A DNA stretch of 64,000 nucleotides from Euclidia mi (lineage: Eukaryota; Arthropoda; Insecta; Lepidoptera; Erebidae). The stretch spans positions 80,584,450-80,648,449 of the forward strand of contig OX123187.2 of assembly GCA_944739405.2 (NCBI GenBank). Direction: 5' to 3'. The notes under the pieces are model-generated. The model was given only the letters and a program-made list of their open reading frames with translations. It did no database searches and was not told the DNA's origin. Shown in pieces: positions 54,337 through 64,000 of this stretch (the first letter of the stretch is position 1; every line of letters starts with the position of its first letter). A program made the position numbers and the translations under genes.

Positions 54337-54880
54337 TTAATATTCATAAGCAAATAAATAAGTAACGAAGAACAAAAAACAAGCACGTGCCAGCCCCCAA
54401 AAACATGTACCTAGTTACGAACTAAGGCGATATACGTAACTAGGTACCGCTCTTCCCGCGTCTCACCTCTTGGCCCCCGCACGATTGACCCGTCTAGACG
54501 CGTTCGTCGAACGACTGTATGGATTATTTGACTGTGGTAGTACCTTCCACAATATGACGTTTACCAAGGGAAAGTTACGATTATGACATTATCACGTGTG
54601 CAAAACTGCGGAAAAGAGCTATAATCATACTTTTTTCTTTCTTTTGACCACAGTGAAGATTCTCTGCTAACTGCTGAAAATATAACACGCCATTCATTAA
54701 TTGCACAATAAATCGAAATATAAAATAAAATATATAATATTTTGATTATGAAAAACACTTTTGTCCTTGACTTGTTGAAAAAGTTATTTTGTCACTACAA
54801 CCCTCTTAAATTTCACTGATTTAGTTAATACTCAGCTAACGAACAGATTTCCAGGAAAAGATTAGGAAAACACTAAACCC

Positions 54881-55060
54881 ATGAAAGACAAGAGAAATAT
54901 CAGACGTCGACATGGTGCCGAATGGAAAGACAACAAACGGAAAATGCTAAGAAACTTAGGCTATGATTTTATGAGTAACGATGGTGCTGTAAGGCATTGT
55001 AGCATACTAAATAGTTTTTTGAAACTTAGTAATAGATTTTCAATAGGTTTGGGCATTTAG
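54881..55060 (+). pseudogene. Small basic ORF, possible exon remnant
   Basis: 59-codon frame: MKDKRNIRRRHGAEWKDNKR, then KMLRNLGYDFMSNDGAVR. The pattern EWK.NKRK.LRN.G..Y resembles the N-terminal basic motif of a protein family repeated in insect genomes that I associate with transposon-derived proteins. A GTAAGG that could serve as splice donor follows GGTGCT at about 54988. The remaining residues look like read-through. Unproven. Confidence 0.3.
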
Positions 55061-55187
55061 GGAATCGTGAAAAGTATGATGTTATGTGTGTAAGATATGT
55101 ATGCGATCATCTATAATGTTTTCAACAAGTAGAACCTCATGAAACTCGCCAAATAAACTTGAAGATTCTTATATCATCCTCTTAGCA

Positions 55188-55523
55188 TTATCCCAGTGTC
55201 TGCTTTGTAGTTTAATCGAATTAGACTGAATATTAGCTTTTACATAGAGCGACTGCCAGTCTGACCTTCCCGCAAGCCAAATGGATAGCTTTATTCTACG
55301 GGTTAGACTATTGCCAGTTTATGCATACATACTCAGTCCCTAAAACGACTGTCAAAGATCTTCATTACAGCCGCAACTGACGGCTTTATGCGCAAATGTA
55401 AATTTTCAATTCAATACGCACTCTGAAAAGTCATTGGTGCGTGCCGTGAATTCGAAACCGATACCCTCTGATTGGCAGTCTGTTGGCATCTCCACTCACT
55501 GTCTTTTCCGCTAGGCTATCGCT
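55188..55523 (-). mobile_element. tRNA-derived SINE, same family as the copia insert
   Basis: Minus strand: A box TAGCCTAGCGG (55508-55518), B box GGTTTCGAATTCAC (about 55447-55460), then a TGACTTTTCAGAGTG, GACGGC core and AAAGCTAATATTCAGTCTA as in 15081-15451. Full length but more diverged than the copia insert, with extra bases between the boxes. Confidence 0.8.
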
Positions 55524-56282
55524 TTATGTTATCTAAGCGTCTACTAGGAGGTAACGTATACGTGATAATGTTGCGCTCTGTGCAAGTAGGCAGCCGATAC
55601 TTAAGGCTGAAAAAAATTATTATTTGATGAACCTGTGCAAGTCTCAAATAACACTCAGTTCTCACCACGATTTATTTTGACGTCTACCAGAAACTGGATT
55701 CAGACATACTTTCAATAACATTTTATTCCTAGTAATGATTGCTCTTAAAATGAATAAAACAAGAAAATAAATCTTATAATAAAGATCTCATATCACGTTC
55801 CCAAAACTGCTGTAATAACGAATGGCAATGCCATTGAATAGTATTTTGAGTTCTTTTTCCGAAAGGAATATTTATTGCGACTGATTTGATTATGAAATAC
55901 TTACATATATTTAACGCAATGGAAGATATTTTATTTCATGTATTGCCTATAATATTATGATAATTGTTACTTACGACACATTCTTATATTATTAGTTCCA
56001 ATGTAAGTTATCTTATATACAACATACATTACTTTATTCTAGATAAATATCAACGTAAAAGGTAATACATACAATTAAATACGGCTGATATTTTCAAAGT
56101 AGAAAATCGTATGTGACTTTTAAGGAATTCTAGCAAAAATAACAAGAAATCTTACTAGAGGTCATAAACTAAGCCAAAAAATATGGCAGTATGCCAATTT
56201 TGGTCCTTAAATTAGCTTATTTGACTACACAAACATCAATAATCTGCTTCCGTACCTTTCAATGGCGATACTGTAAAGTTGA
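55524..56282. other. Non-coding spacer
   Basis: AT-rich; nothing recognised. Confidence 0.4.
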
Positions 56283-56327
56283 CAAAATGCAGTTACGATA
56301 TTGTACGTAGGAGGTGTCGATATTATT
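56283..56327. repeat. Single end of the CACCTCCTACGTA repeat
   Basis: The reverse complement reads TATCGACACCTCCTACGTAC followed by AATATCGTAACTGC, matching 50407-50445. A partner end was not found nearby. Confidence 0.5.
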
Positions 56328-56557
56328 CTGATGCATAGGCTACATTACTACAAAGTTTAATGAAAACCTATTCAGTAGTTTTTGCCCACAAGAGTTATAA
56401 ACATCCATAGATCCATCCATCCACAGAAATTTTCGCATTTATGAAAATATTAAGATATATATAAGAAGATATTATATGATTGGATGCTGGCATACTCGAA
56501 GATTCAAAGTTGACCTTAAACGTAATATAACTTTTATTATTTCGAGTGTCCTATTAA

Positions 56558-56600
56558 ATCTCTGCCTACCCCTTCGGGGACACAGACGTGAAGCAAAAAA
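56558..56600 (+). mobile_element. Tiny SINE 3' remnant
   Basis: Contains CTCTGCCTACCCCTTCGGGG followed by ACACAGACGTGAAG and an A-run, the 3' segment of the main SINE family. Confidence 0.6.
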
Positions 56601-57499
56601 AAATATATTTTGTGTTTGTTGACTGCTCGTCGTTTTGTTATTATTTGCCAAAGTACGCCATATAGAGGGGACAATAATTGCCACAATAAAATTTCAACCG
56701 ATAGGACAATGTATGTAATTTTCAATTCACAACTATATCTTTCCTATGGCCCCTTACTTCTGCTTACTATAGCTGGCACCACTTTCAGCAATGAAAACCG
56801 ACAGGTGATTCTCTAACTATAGATGGTCAGATATGCGAAAACGACAGTTACTGAGGATCAAAGGGCTGCAAAAGTAATTTGCGTTAGTACTTCTTATCTT
56901 GTGGTACTGGATAAAACCAAGTAAATTAGCAGAAAAATTGCAAGACATCAAGTATTTTTTAACAACGTAGTTAAATTAAAAGGCGGACCAGTTATCGATA
57001 AAAAGCTTGATCGAAAAATAAATTGCCGAAAACTTGTTGAGATACAATATTTTTAATTAAAATACTTTCAAGTTAATCCAATAAACGTTAATATGGAAAT
57101 AATTGATGAATCTGCTAATTGTGTGTCGACTCTTGTTCAAAGTTTCGTTCATTTTGAGTTATGGGCAATCGGTCAGATTTAATTTTGAGTTTGACTTGCC
57201 TTGTCTCGGTCAAAGAAGTTTTTAAATCAAAATCTGTTTTAACTACACGCTCTGGTAATTAGTATGGTGATTGGAATACTACGTTAATTAAACTTCAAGT
57301 TTAATTGTATTTCAGATATGAATACATAATTATGTATTTGTTGGTATTTAATTATGTATTTGTTGTTATTATATTAACACGCTTTTATTAGGTCGTCGTG
57401 TATGTAACTATGTAATGGAATCTAAGGTAACTAATTTAACCATCTTCCAAGGGTCGTACCGTAATAAAAATTGGCAGTTGTATGTAGTTCTGATGATAA
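56601..57499. other. Non-coding stretch
   Basis: AT-rich; open frames lack features. Confidence 0.35.
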
Positions 57500-57525
57500 T
57501 ACAATAATATGGTACTGTCAAACTG

Positions 57526-57775
57526 ATCTGATGATGGAGCTGGAAGACATGAACTGGAACTTCATGATGGAAAATCGTAACATAGCTGTTTTGGATTTCT
57601 TAGAAAAGTCTTGTAATGAACTTTGGCCACGATTAGGTTTCAAGGTCTGATGATGAAGCCGGAAGATAGGCACTGGCATTCTATGATGGAATATCGTATC
57701 ACAGTCGTGTTTGCACTTGTGAGAAAGACCATGTAATGGACTTTGAAGGTTAGGTTAAGTTTCAAGGCTATAACA
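57526..57775. repeat. Two diverged tandem units of ~120 bp
   Basis: Unit 1 (about 57526-57644) and unit 2 (about 57645-57775) share CTGATGATG.AG..GGAAGA, ACTGG.A.T.TATGATGGAA, ATCGTA.CACAG and GTAATG.ACTTTG words. The type is seen in tandem arrays of moth repeats, possibly Helitron-associated. Confidence 0.6.
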
Positions 57776-58104
57776 AGCCAATTATATATGGCAAGTATTT
57801 AATGCGGCATCTAAGTAAAACGAATACAAGTTTCAAAAATAATTAGAGTGGGTACCATATATAATGGGTTGGCAGCTAATAAGGAGTATCGTAATAAGTA
57901 AAAGTTAGCATATTAATATGTCAGTTATAAGCTTCGTTTTAATTTAAACTAGCAGTAATTTATTAATTTGGGAACAGAATTAATATCTAAGCGGAAAATG
58001 GGCATTCATAAATAATACAAATTTCAATATTTGGCAAATTATTTAATCTTAAATGAAGGGTTTCGTATAAGTTAATACGACGCTTCAGTCTTTTAAGCCA
58101 AGTT

Positions 58105-58135
58105 GACGGAGCCCTGCTTCGCAGGGCTCCTATTT
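58105..58135. repeat. Strong 10-bp stem hairpin, GC-rich
   Basis: GGAGCCCTGC-TTC-GCAGGGCTCC near 58110-58132 is a perfect stem with a three-base loop in AT-rich surroundings. It may be the 3' hairpin of a Helitron-like element, although no CTRR end lies at the usual distance. Confidence 0.6.
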
Positions 58136-58460
58136 TTGGATACAGGGTCACGAGAAAACCTAACATAACCTACCTACCTAACCTACCTAACATTATTAGT
58201 CGCCAAGTAATTATTTATAGCTCCTCGGTTAATATTTAAATTCACTTGTATAGTTTATTCACTACCTAAACGCAGTTGCTTGTTTTTAGTTTTTATAACA
58301 CCCTTAGTTTTGAATCTTATTCAATATAATGGTCGCGAAAATATTTAATCGCTAGCAAGTTATTTTATTAGTTGCAAACATTTAGTCACCTTTTAAGTTA
58401 TTAATCACTTGGAAAATAATAAGCTATTATATATTGCAGAACACGCAGTGGTGTAGTTAG

Positions 58461-58646
58461 GGTCCATTACTTTTGCGTTCCGGTACTTTTGCGGCTGGAC
58501 AGGCGTATGTGGCCCTGAGTAGAGTTAAATCACTTAGTGGTCTCCTGATTGAAGAGTTAGATTGTTATAAGATGACAGATAAAACACCATGTAATACAGA
58601 CGCACAGGCGGAGATGGAGAGGATGCGGGCTCATTCGCCTACTTAA
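58461..58646 (+). pseudogene. Helitron/Pif1 helicase, C-terminal fragment
   Basis: An open stretch of 61 codons with GTFAAGQAYVALSRVKSLSG, the Pif1-family helicase motif VI, then LLIEELDCYKM and a short tail to TAA at 58644-58646. Such helicases are the C-terminal part of Helitron RepHel proteins, which drive rolling-circle transposition. A splice-acceptor-like ATATTGCAG lies just upstream at about 58433-58441. No replication-initiator motif seen. Confidence 0.7.
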
Positions 58647-58840
58647 AATAATTGTATAAATGTTAAAAATATTTCGTTATCAAAGACCAAAAAGTATAAA
58701 ATAAATTAATAGGTTGAAAAACATTAGAAAAACACACTTTTACAAATGCACATAAAAACAAAAAATAAATTATACATCGTTCAAGTTGTCTCTATTTCTG
58801 GGCTGAAGTGTGAACATACATGTGCTTTTAATTATAATAT

Positions 58841-59053
58841 TTGATTGTAAAAGCCCGGGGCGCTGGAACAGGAAAGACGTTCTTGTTTAACTTGTTCAAA
58901 AATCAAGTGAACAGATGTTACGGGAAGCAGGTTACACAGATTGGCGCTCTAACTGGAGTTGCAGCACAAGTAGTAAGTGTCTCTACATTAAACAGTCTGT
59001 CCAAAGTACCAGTTTGTCGAACGATGTTGCATTATAAAAGCGTGTTTTTCTAG
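58841..59053 (+). pseudogene. Helitron/Pif1 helicase, N-terminal fragment
   Basis: Frame of 70 codons (starting with TTG, so probably not a natural start) with RGAGTGKTFLFNLFKNQV, the Walker A of Pif1-type helicases. It then reads QIGALTGVAAQVVSVSTLNS and LSKVPV, the Ia region. It lies about 200 bases downstream of the C-terminal fragment, so the order is reversed relative to a normal helicase. It is therefore part of a separate or rearranged copy. Confidence 0.7.
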
Positions 59054-59224
59054 TGTTTTTCAAACTATTAATTTATGTTAATTGTTAGTACTTGAATATA
59101 CTTCATTGCAGTATTAGAAAATTTCAAGAGATTTCATTAACTTTATAATTAATACAGTGGGTACCTAAATGAAACCAAGAACCGAATTGAATTAGGTTAA
59201 TACATTAGAACAATATTATAAACT

Positions 59225-59432
59225 TTAAATAAATCATTCACATTGGAGGCCCTATCCCCTATTCCTTCTCCCTCATCCCACTCCTCATCCTATCCCTTTT
59301 CCTGACCCCAAGGGGTTGCAACGCACTTGTGACTCCTGTGGTGTTGCTTGTGTATATGGGCGGCGGTAATTGCTTACCATCAGGCGATCCGTCTGCTCGT
59401 TTGCCGCCTATTACTATAAAAAATAAATAAAG
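59225..59432 (+). repeat. LINE 3' end, common moth family
   Basis: Contains CCCCTATTCCTTCTCCC, GGGCGGCGGTAATTGCTTAC, CATCAGGCGATCCGTCTGCT and CGTTTGCCGCCTATTA followed by an A-rich tail with AATAAATAAA. This is a widespread LINE 3' UTR in Lepidoptera. Confidence 0.65.
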
Positions 59433-59514
59433 ATTGATTGTTGCAAGTTGATATCTCAAACTGCATTCAACCATTCTGACTGACAATGCAACCACGGCTA
59501 ATGTAACTCATGCC

Positions 59515-59782
59515 GAAACGTCGGGATGTACACCTGTATTTTTTTTGACTCATGATGGAAACCAAGGAATTTACGGGCTTACCCTTCCAAGCTGGGCTCC
59601 TAAAGGGGCTCAGCCTAGGGAGAGTGTGGTGACTCCCTGACGAGAAGCGCCGGGACTACCCACTAAAACCACCATGGTGTTCCTCTATCCGATCCCATTG
59701 AATGGCGGGGTCGCGGGATCTACGTTAGCATTGCTACCGCGACCCAGTCGGGATGTACGAGGTGTACATCCCGACTATTTAA
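59515..59782. repeat. GC-rich repeat with 13-bp hairpin
   Basis: GTCGGGATGTACACC at about 59519 recurs within a hairpin AGTCGGGATGTAC-GAGGT-GTACATCCCGACT (59746-59776). Between them is a GC-rich block (GGGGCTCAGCCTAGGGAG, GGCGGGGTCGCGGGATC). Probably part of a retroelement; class unknown. Confidence 0.5.
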
Positions 59783-59854
59783 ATTAATGTAACAGGCAAC
59801 CCGCTTTAGAAAGAATTGTGCCATTAAGACTTCTATAAACATCATATTAATAAT

Positions 59855-60125
59855 TTTTTTGTGAAACGAACTTTATGGGTACTGGCCAGAAATAAATCCT
59901 CTATCGCAGGGGACTTTCCGAAACTCAGCCAACGAACACAAAGAATACTAGGGTGTTCATTAGATAACTTTGTGTGATCATAGAATGGTTGTTTTTAGTT
60001 GGGACTGGAAACAACGACTTGAAATTTCCACAGTGTTGTTCCGTTTGAGATGGAATCGAACGACTCAGAGCAACGTTAAATGGTCAGGCGACCGTTTAAA
60101 CCACTACTCCGTCCATTGTATCTAA
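59855..60125 (-). mobile_element. tRNA-derived SINE of a third type
   Basis: The minus strand starts near 60122 with GGAGTAGTGGTTTAAACGG (A-box-like) and has a B box GTTCGATTCCATCTC at about 60045-60059, then a body without similarity to the other SINEs. The 3' limit is uncertain. Confidence 0.5.
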
Positions 60126-60280
60126 ATATTAGGTGACCAAAAAATCCTGGCAAGGCCACTGCCTAAACTTCTGCGCCATACATACTATATAAATATTAGC
60201 AAATCCTTCTAATTGAAATTTTTGTGACATTATTACAATGACGACTAAGGTCACGACAAAACCTGACAAAATCAATTTAA

Positions 60281-61262
60281 CCCGGCGAGCATGAGGCAGG
60301 GTATATCACACCCGGGTGCAATTCTAAAGATGTGTATTTTTTTAAATATACGTCTGACAACACTAGCGCACTGAATAGCTGGAGCCAGGGGGCTGCGGGA
60401 GGGGATAGTGGCGTGATCGCAGTTTGGCGTCGAGCGTCGGCTGGAATATTGGTGTGCTAACTTGTCTCGGGTACGTTATACCCTGCCACATGCTTAACGT
60501 ATTTTTTTACGTAATGTATTTTTTATTGTTTATATTATTTTGTCTTTGTTTTTGTTCAATTTTGTGTGTTTTTAAAATCAGGTAATGTTTCGTGGTTTTT
60601 TAGTTTAACGACTTATTATTTTATTTGTTTTTAAGTCATTCAGATGGTACAGAGTGCAAGAAAAATATTCCAGTTTTTATACGCCAGCGAATCATGAATT
60701 AGCTTTGTTAACTATCACCTGAACCTGCAAATATGACTGGACGATATGTCAAATGTCAGGACATGGTCAGGACTGAATGCCCAAACAAGAAAGATAGAAA
60801 AACTAAGTATTCCTGCATCATTTTCGCCAAGCCTATATGTATGTAGTATGCAAAGTTCGGATGTAAAAATTGTACTGATTTTGAGAGTAGTGACTAGTAA
60901 CTTATGTTTGTAAAAATAATATCACTTTTGTTTTTTCTGATGGAAGATCTTATAATCTTTATGTTTATGTTGATTTAAAATGATAAAAACTATTTTCTTT
61001 TTATAAGTGTTGATTTTTCTAAATCTCTAAAATATTTTTCCTATAATTAGACTGTATAAGAAAACAATGAATAAGAAATAATAATGTCATAATTTAAAAC
61101 TTTTGTGTTTAATTTCATTATAGTGATCCTATATACTACACTATATGATTAATACAATTATATGAAACATAATAGGATTAGTGTTATGGTACTTTATGTT
61201 CTGGGTATGTCACACCCTGCCTCATTGTTGATCTAACTTTTTTTCACCTCATGCTCGCCGGG
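60281..61262 (+). mobile_element. Deleted piggyBac-like element, 982 bp
   Basis: Left end TTAA|CCCGGCGAGCATGAGG (60277-60296) and the same 16 bases reversed at 61247-61262, followed by TTTA, a one-base variant of TTAA. A second inverted repeat, GAGGCAGGGT.T..CA..CC, overlaps the left TIR (60292-60313). On the right (61204-61224) it is set back by about 22 bases. Unequal spacers are a hallmark of piggyBac. A third, reversed copy lies at about 60474-60496. Confidence 0.85.
60712..60846 (+). pseudogene. piggyBac transposase C-terminal Cys-rich remnant
   Basis: Frame ...LSPEPANMTGRYVKCQDMV then RTECPNKKDRKTKYSC and IIFAKPICM, ending at TAG (60844-60846). The spacing of Cys residues around KDRKTKYSC and KPIC matches the C-terminal zinc-binding domain of piggyBac transposases (C..C, RKT.Y.C..C..P.C). 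Several zinc ligands are lost. The DDD catalytic core is absent, so the element is non-autonomous. Confidence 0.7.
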
Positions 61263-61929
61263 TTTATGATCATCAAAGAAATTGGATATAGTATACATAG
61301 AAGTAGTCCTAGTACTTACAAATTGAACACAGTCAACTGACGTGTAAGATACAATTTAGACAATATTATGCCATCAAATTAAATAACCTTAGTGATGTTT
61401 CTTTTATGACAGTTCTGTCATGATTTTGAATTTAGCCGTAGTATATTTATATCGACATTGTCAAGTGTTGTAAAAAATCTTATCGATATGTCTATCCACA
61501 GTATATTTTTATCTCGTTATTTTTTAGATTTCCACGTGATAAAGATTTATAAAATAAGTGGATTGCTGCAGTATGTCGTGGCGATAATTGGGTGCCTAGA
61601 AAGCACCATAGAATTTGTTTCAAGCTTTTTACTGTGGAATGTTTTATAGTATTGACAGATGGCGCAGACTAAAAGAAAATTCTGCGCCAACATTACTCCT
61701 CCATTCTAAACGTATCAGTGTGAGTGTTTACATAATTACTTGCTTTTACTTTCATTAGGGTAGCAGCGCCAAACAGGAGTCGGCTCTTGGGCTCCATTCG
61801 ATGTCTCAACCAAAGGAATAATTTAATTTTATTATTTTGTTCAATTTTATTAACAGTGCATAGGGTTCCCACCAAGAACTTAGGGTCCCAAGCCAACCTC
61901 ACCTGCAAGTGGTGCACCTGCTTATCAAC
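61263..61929. other. Non-coding spacer
   Basis: AT-rich; open frames without features. Confidence 0.35.
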
Positions 61930-61944
61930 GGACGAGGCTCTGGC

Positions 61945-62092
61945 AAACAAAACATCCCGATTAGCGGCATTAGGCTCGCCACCTATTCACGGGATCAAAA
62001 GTCTGGCAAGAAGTGGGCGTTTAATATGCCTCTGTCTACCCCTTCGGAGAAACAGGCGTGAGCCTATGTATGTATGTATGTATGTTATAAAC
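61945..62092 (+). mobile_element. 5'-truncated SINE with (ATGT)n tail
   Basis: Contains GGCATTAGGCTCGCCACCTA, CTGTCTACCCCTTCGGAGAA and CAGGCGTGAGCC followed by (TATG)n. Same 3' family as the SINEs at 3.7 and 21.9 kb, diverged. Confidence 0.75.
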
Positions 62093-62540
62093 AGTATTCA
62101 GCCAGCTACCTGCAGTTACACTGTTGCCACGAAAAGATACGACACGCCAAGCGACAAGCGATTTCGATGTTTATTGCGCGTTTTGCACTGAGGTGACAGC
62201 GCCGGCGGCAGAATAGAGAGCGGCATGAACATTGAAATCGCTTGTCGCTCAGGCTGTTAGGCGACATCCACTCATTTCATCGTTTTACCATATCCTTACT
62301 AATACCTATTATAAATAAAAGTGAATTTATTTATTTGTTAAGCTTTCACATTTTGACTACTCAATCGATCATAAAAAGTTCAATGCACGTTGCTGGGAGT
62401 AATGGGAGTACTGAAAAAGGTGTACGGTACTTTTTATCAATCGGCTTTGGCCTGTAAATCAAGCTTTAGGTATCATCAGTGATTGCTAGGGTGGCAAACA
62501 CAAAGGGTATGCTTATTTATTTTAATATACTGCTTTGCAA
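62093..62540. other. Non-coding spacer
   Basis: Nothing recognised. Confidence 0.35.
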
Positions 62541-62665
62541 TAACGCGTGGTTTTTTTCTTTCTTTAGTGTGCGCGTGCGCCTTCTATAAATGAGACATCT
62601 TCTGTTTCTGTGACACTAAAGCGCCTACGTTAGCTACAATTTCTCCACCAGTCGGTACAGAAGCG

Positions 62666-62956
62666 ATGAAAATCGTGTGCGCTAAACACTTACGTTCAAT
62701 AGAAACGCTACAAAAAGAAGTTTTTCACCTTGAGCAGCTTGCTAAAAGACGCTTGTTAAAAATAAATTATTTAAGACAACAGTCTAAACGTCTGATGAAA
62801 AAGAACATTGCTATGAATTCACGTTTACTTGATAGTTTGCAAAACGAAAATATCGTGAAGGAGGATTTGATAATTTTAGATCACGTGAAAAGTAACAGCG
62901 TTATTGAAAAATACCTTCCACGTGCGGCTGGTGACAAAACACGTGAGATTAGATAG
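62666..62956 (+). pseudogene. Coiled-coil ORF, THAP/P-element-like
   Basis: 96-codon frame, mostly a charged coiled coil: LRSIETLQKEVFHLEQLAKR, then KINYLRQQSKRLMKKNIAMN and LLDSLQNENIVKEDLIIL. Helices of this kind, with a L..L...NI(I/V)..ED..IL end, lie between the THAP zinc finger and the RNase H core in THAP9/P-element-like proteins. Upstream, an acceptor-like TTTCTTTCTTTAG at 62557-62569 precedes a short open stretch (CARAPSINETSSVSVTLKR) that is out of frame with the ORF, so a frameshift or second exon is likely. Neither THAP finger nor catalytic core is present here. Could be a piece of a domesticated or dead P-type transposon. Confidence 0.4.
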
Positions 62957-64000
62957 AAGTTAAAAAAAATTGCTGTGATGCTTCATTATTATGTGCTACT
63001 GAGTACCCATTTGAAACAAAAAATTATAGATTCAGTTTAAAAATGCAAGTTTGTGTAATAATTATTTAAATACTATCTATTAACTAGCGTTCTGACTGTT
63101 GTGGACACAAACTTACGGAATGTATAACATGTACATACTTACTATACTTTACAAGTCTGTTTGATTTTGAACCTATATTGAAACTTTGATCGATATCGAT
63201 AGCGGATTTGCTCAATCACAAAAAAATTAAAAAGTTACGAAATTTGTGTTCAAATGGTCTTTAGCCCCTAACTGACAAACATAGTGCCATGTTCTTCTGG
63301 CAACTCTAATTTGTCATATGAGTGAAGAGTGTAGCTATATTCAATTTGTTCTTAAAAATATCGTTCCTTCCATGCTTTAGTTATTCTTCTGTGATGATCA
63401 TCAAGCAAAGCTGTGAAAATTGGCTGGATAGAAACAGTATTCTTTTTCATACAAAACAATTTGTCAAATGTTTTGATGGCGTCGCGTGTATTCATTTCAA
63501 TTCATTATGGAAGCAAGCGCTCGGAAACAAGTGCCACTTATTATGATGAAATATTACTCTTTTTTGGTGCTATTTTTGTTATACGTGGGTGTGTGGCCTT
63601 TTTGGTAAAGTACTTAATATATATATTTTAAATAAAGCACGTAAAAGTAATTTTTTTAATTGTCCTTAAAATACTTTTGATTATTTTGCTACTTTGAAGT
63701 TTAATAACTAGTTCAGGAATAAAACCTTATTGCTATGGATTGCAATCATAAATACGGTTTCTGAAATGTTTGAAAACCTTAATCTCATCATCTTCTCATC
63801 ATCAAATAACTTGTTCCATTCTTGGCTATCTGAAGGAAATCGTATTTTGCGATAAGCCCACCCACGTACCACAAGCTCTTATATATCTCGTGTCAGTACT
63901 TCTAACGTTTTAGGGGTAATTGCAGCAGACCCGTTTTATTTTCGTTTTACGATTACGTATTTACCGACTACGTTTATTTTTTCAAATTATCCGTCTGAAG
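62957..64000. other. Terminal non-coding stretch
   Basis: AT-rich; open frames at 63322-63546 and 63413-63631 have no domains. Nothing recognised up to the window end. Confidence 0.35.

Larger units (their letters stand above)
52944..54561. mobile_element. TIR element with TA flanks, nested insertions inside
   Basis: AACGTCATATTGTGGAAGGT at the left (52944-52963) recurs reversed at the right end (54542-54561). The match continues to ~32 bases and includes GTA.TACCACAGT. TA lies outside both ends. The interior has no transposase but contains a short Helitron (53158-53438) and a TTAA hairpin MITE (54258-54336). It also holds a diverged direct repeat near 53624-53650 / 53738-53760 (GGTTTCATGGATGGATAACC-like) and a 13-bp stem (54407-54419 / 54435-54447). 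Confidence 0.65.

Noticed and set aside
50407..56327. One 5.9-kb transposon bounded by the inverted CACCTCCTACGTA ends
   Set aside because: A nearer inverted partner exists at about 50603, and independent complete elements lie between; two separate repeat copies explain the pair better.
58110..58140. Bacterial-type intrinsic terminator (GC hairpin followed by Ts)
   Set aside because: The surroundings are eukaryotic, the T-run is short and interrupted, and no upstream gene is associated.

Overview
The window looks like a piece of an insect, almost certainly lepidopteran, nuclear genome. It is strongly AT-rich and has no bacterial-style gene packing. It carries repeat families that I associate with moths and butterflies: tRNA-derived SINEs ending in GTTAT- or ATGT-type tails, RTE-type LINE 3' ends with a GRP..RW..DD / AQQWD signature, a short Helitron ending in CTAG, TTAA-flanked hairpin MITEs and Penelope-like elements. 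I found no convincing intact host gene. The window reads as an intergenic or repeat-rich region in which most recognisable coding sequence belongs to transposable elements, many nested in one another.

Layout. 0-6 kb: a TTAA-flanked foldback MITE (644-795), an 863-bp TIR element (1607-2469), the 3' end of a BEL/Pao pol gene (2798-3433), a SINE, a GC-rich block, and a near-perfect 78-bp palindrome abutting an RTE LINE 3' end (5510-5890). 6-10.5 kb: nothing firm except an exon-like stretch with a consensus splice donor near 7.39 kb. 10.6-18 kb: a Ty1/copia element with gag, protease, integrase, RT and RNase H between two long direct repeats. Both repeats contain the same antisense LINE 3' end, and a SINE has split the RT gene inside its catalytic YVDD motif. 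18-26 kb: decayed LINE and SINE pieces. 26.5-30 kb: two Penelope-like GIY-YIG endonuclease fragments. The second is a 598-bp inverted duplication around a 419-bp loop.

31.8-39.4 kb: a DIRS-type tyrosine-recombinase retrotransposon on the minus strand (gag, RT, RNase H, methyltransferase-like region, YR, inverted termini). It is interrupted in RT by a 2.6-kb Tc1/mariner-like element with ~365-bp TIRs, a one-intron transposase and DD36E spacing. Removing that element and one TA joins the DIRS frame again. 43.3-48.3 kb: a young LTR element without recognisable gag or pol (LARD-like), with 634-bp LTRs that look identical and an internal 33-bp minisatellite. 49.9-54.6 kb: a hAT MITE, a possible MITE, a complete Tc1-like DD34E transposon with an intact 341-codon gene, and a 1.6-kb TIR element that contains a Helitron and a hairpin MITE. 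55-64 kb: another SINE, two pieces of a Pif1/Helitron helicase in swapped order, LINE and SINE 3' ends, a deleted piggyBac-like element with asymmetric subterminal repeats, and a coiled-coil ORF reminiscent of THAP/P-element proteins.

How the parts relate. The genes do not form a pathway. Their relations are nesting and parasitism: SINE in copia, LINE in copia LTR, Tc1/mariner in DIRS, Helitron and MITE in a TIR element. The most unusual items are the DIRS/DD36E nest, the Penelope inverted duplication, the copia LTR that carries a LINE end, and the gene-less LTR element. All calls come from reading the sequence; no database search was run.
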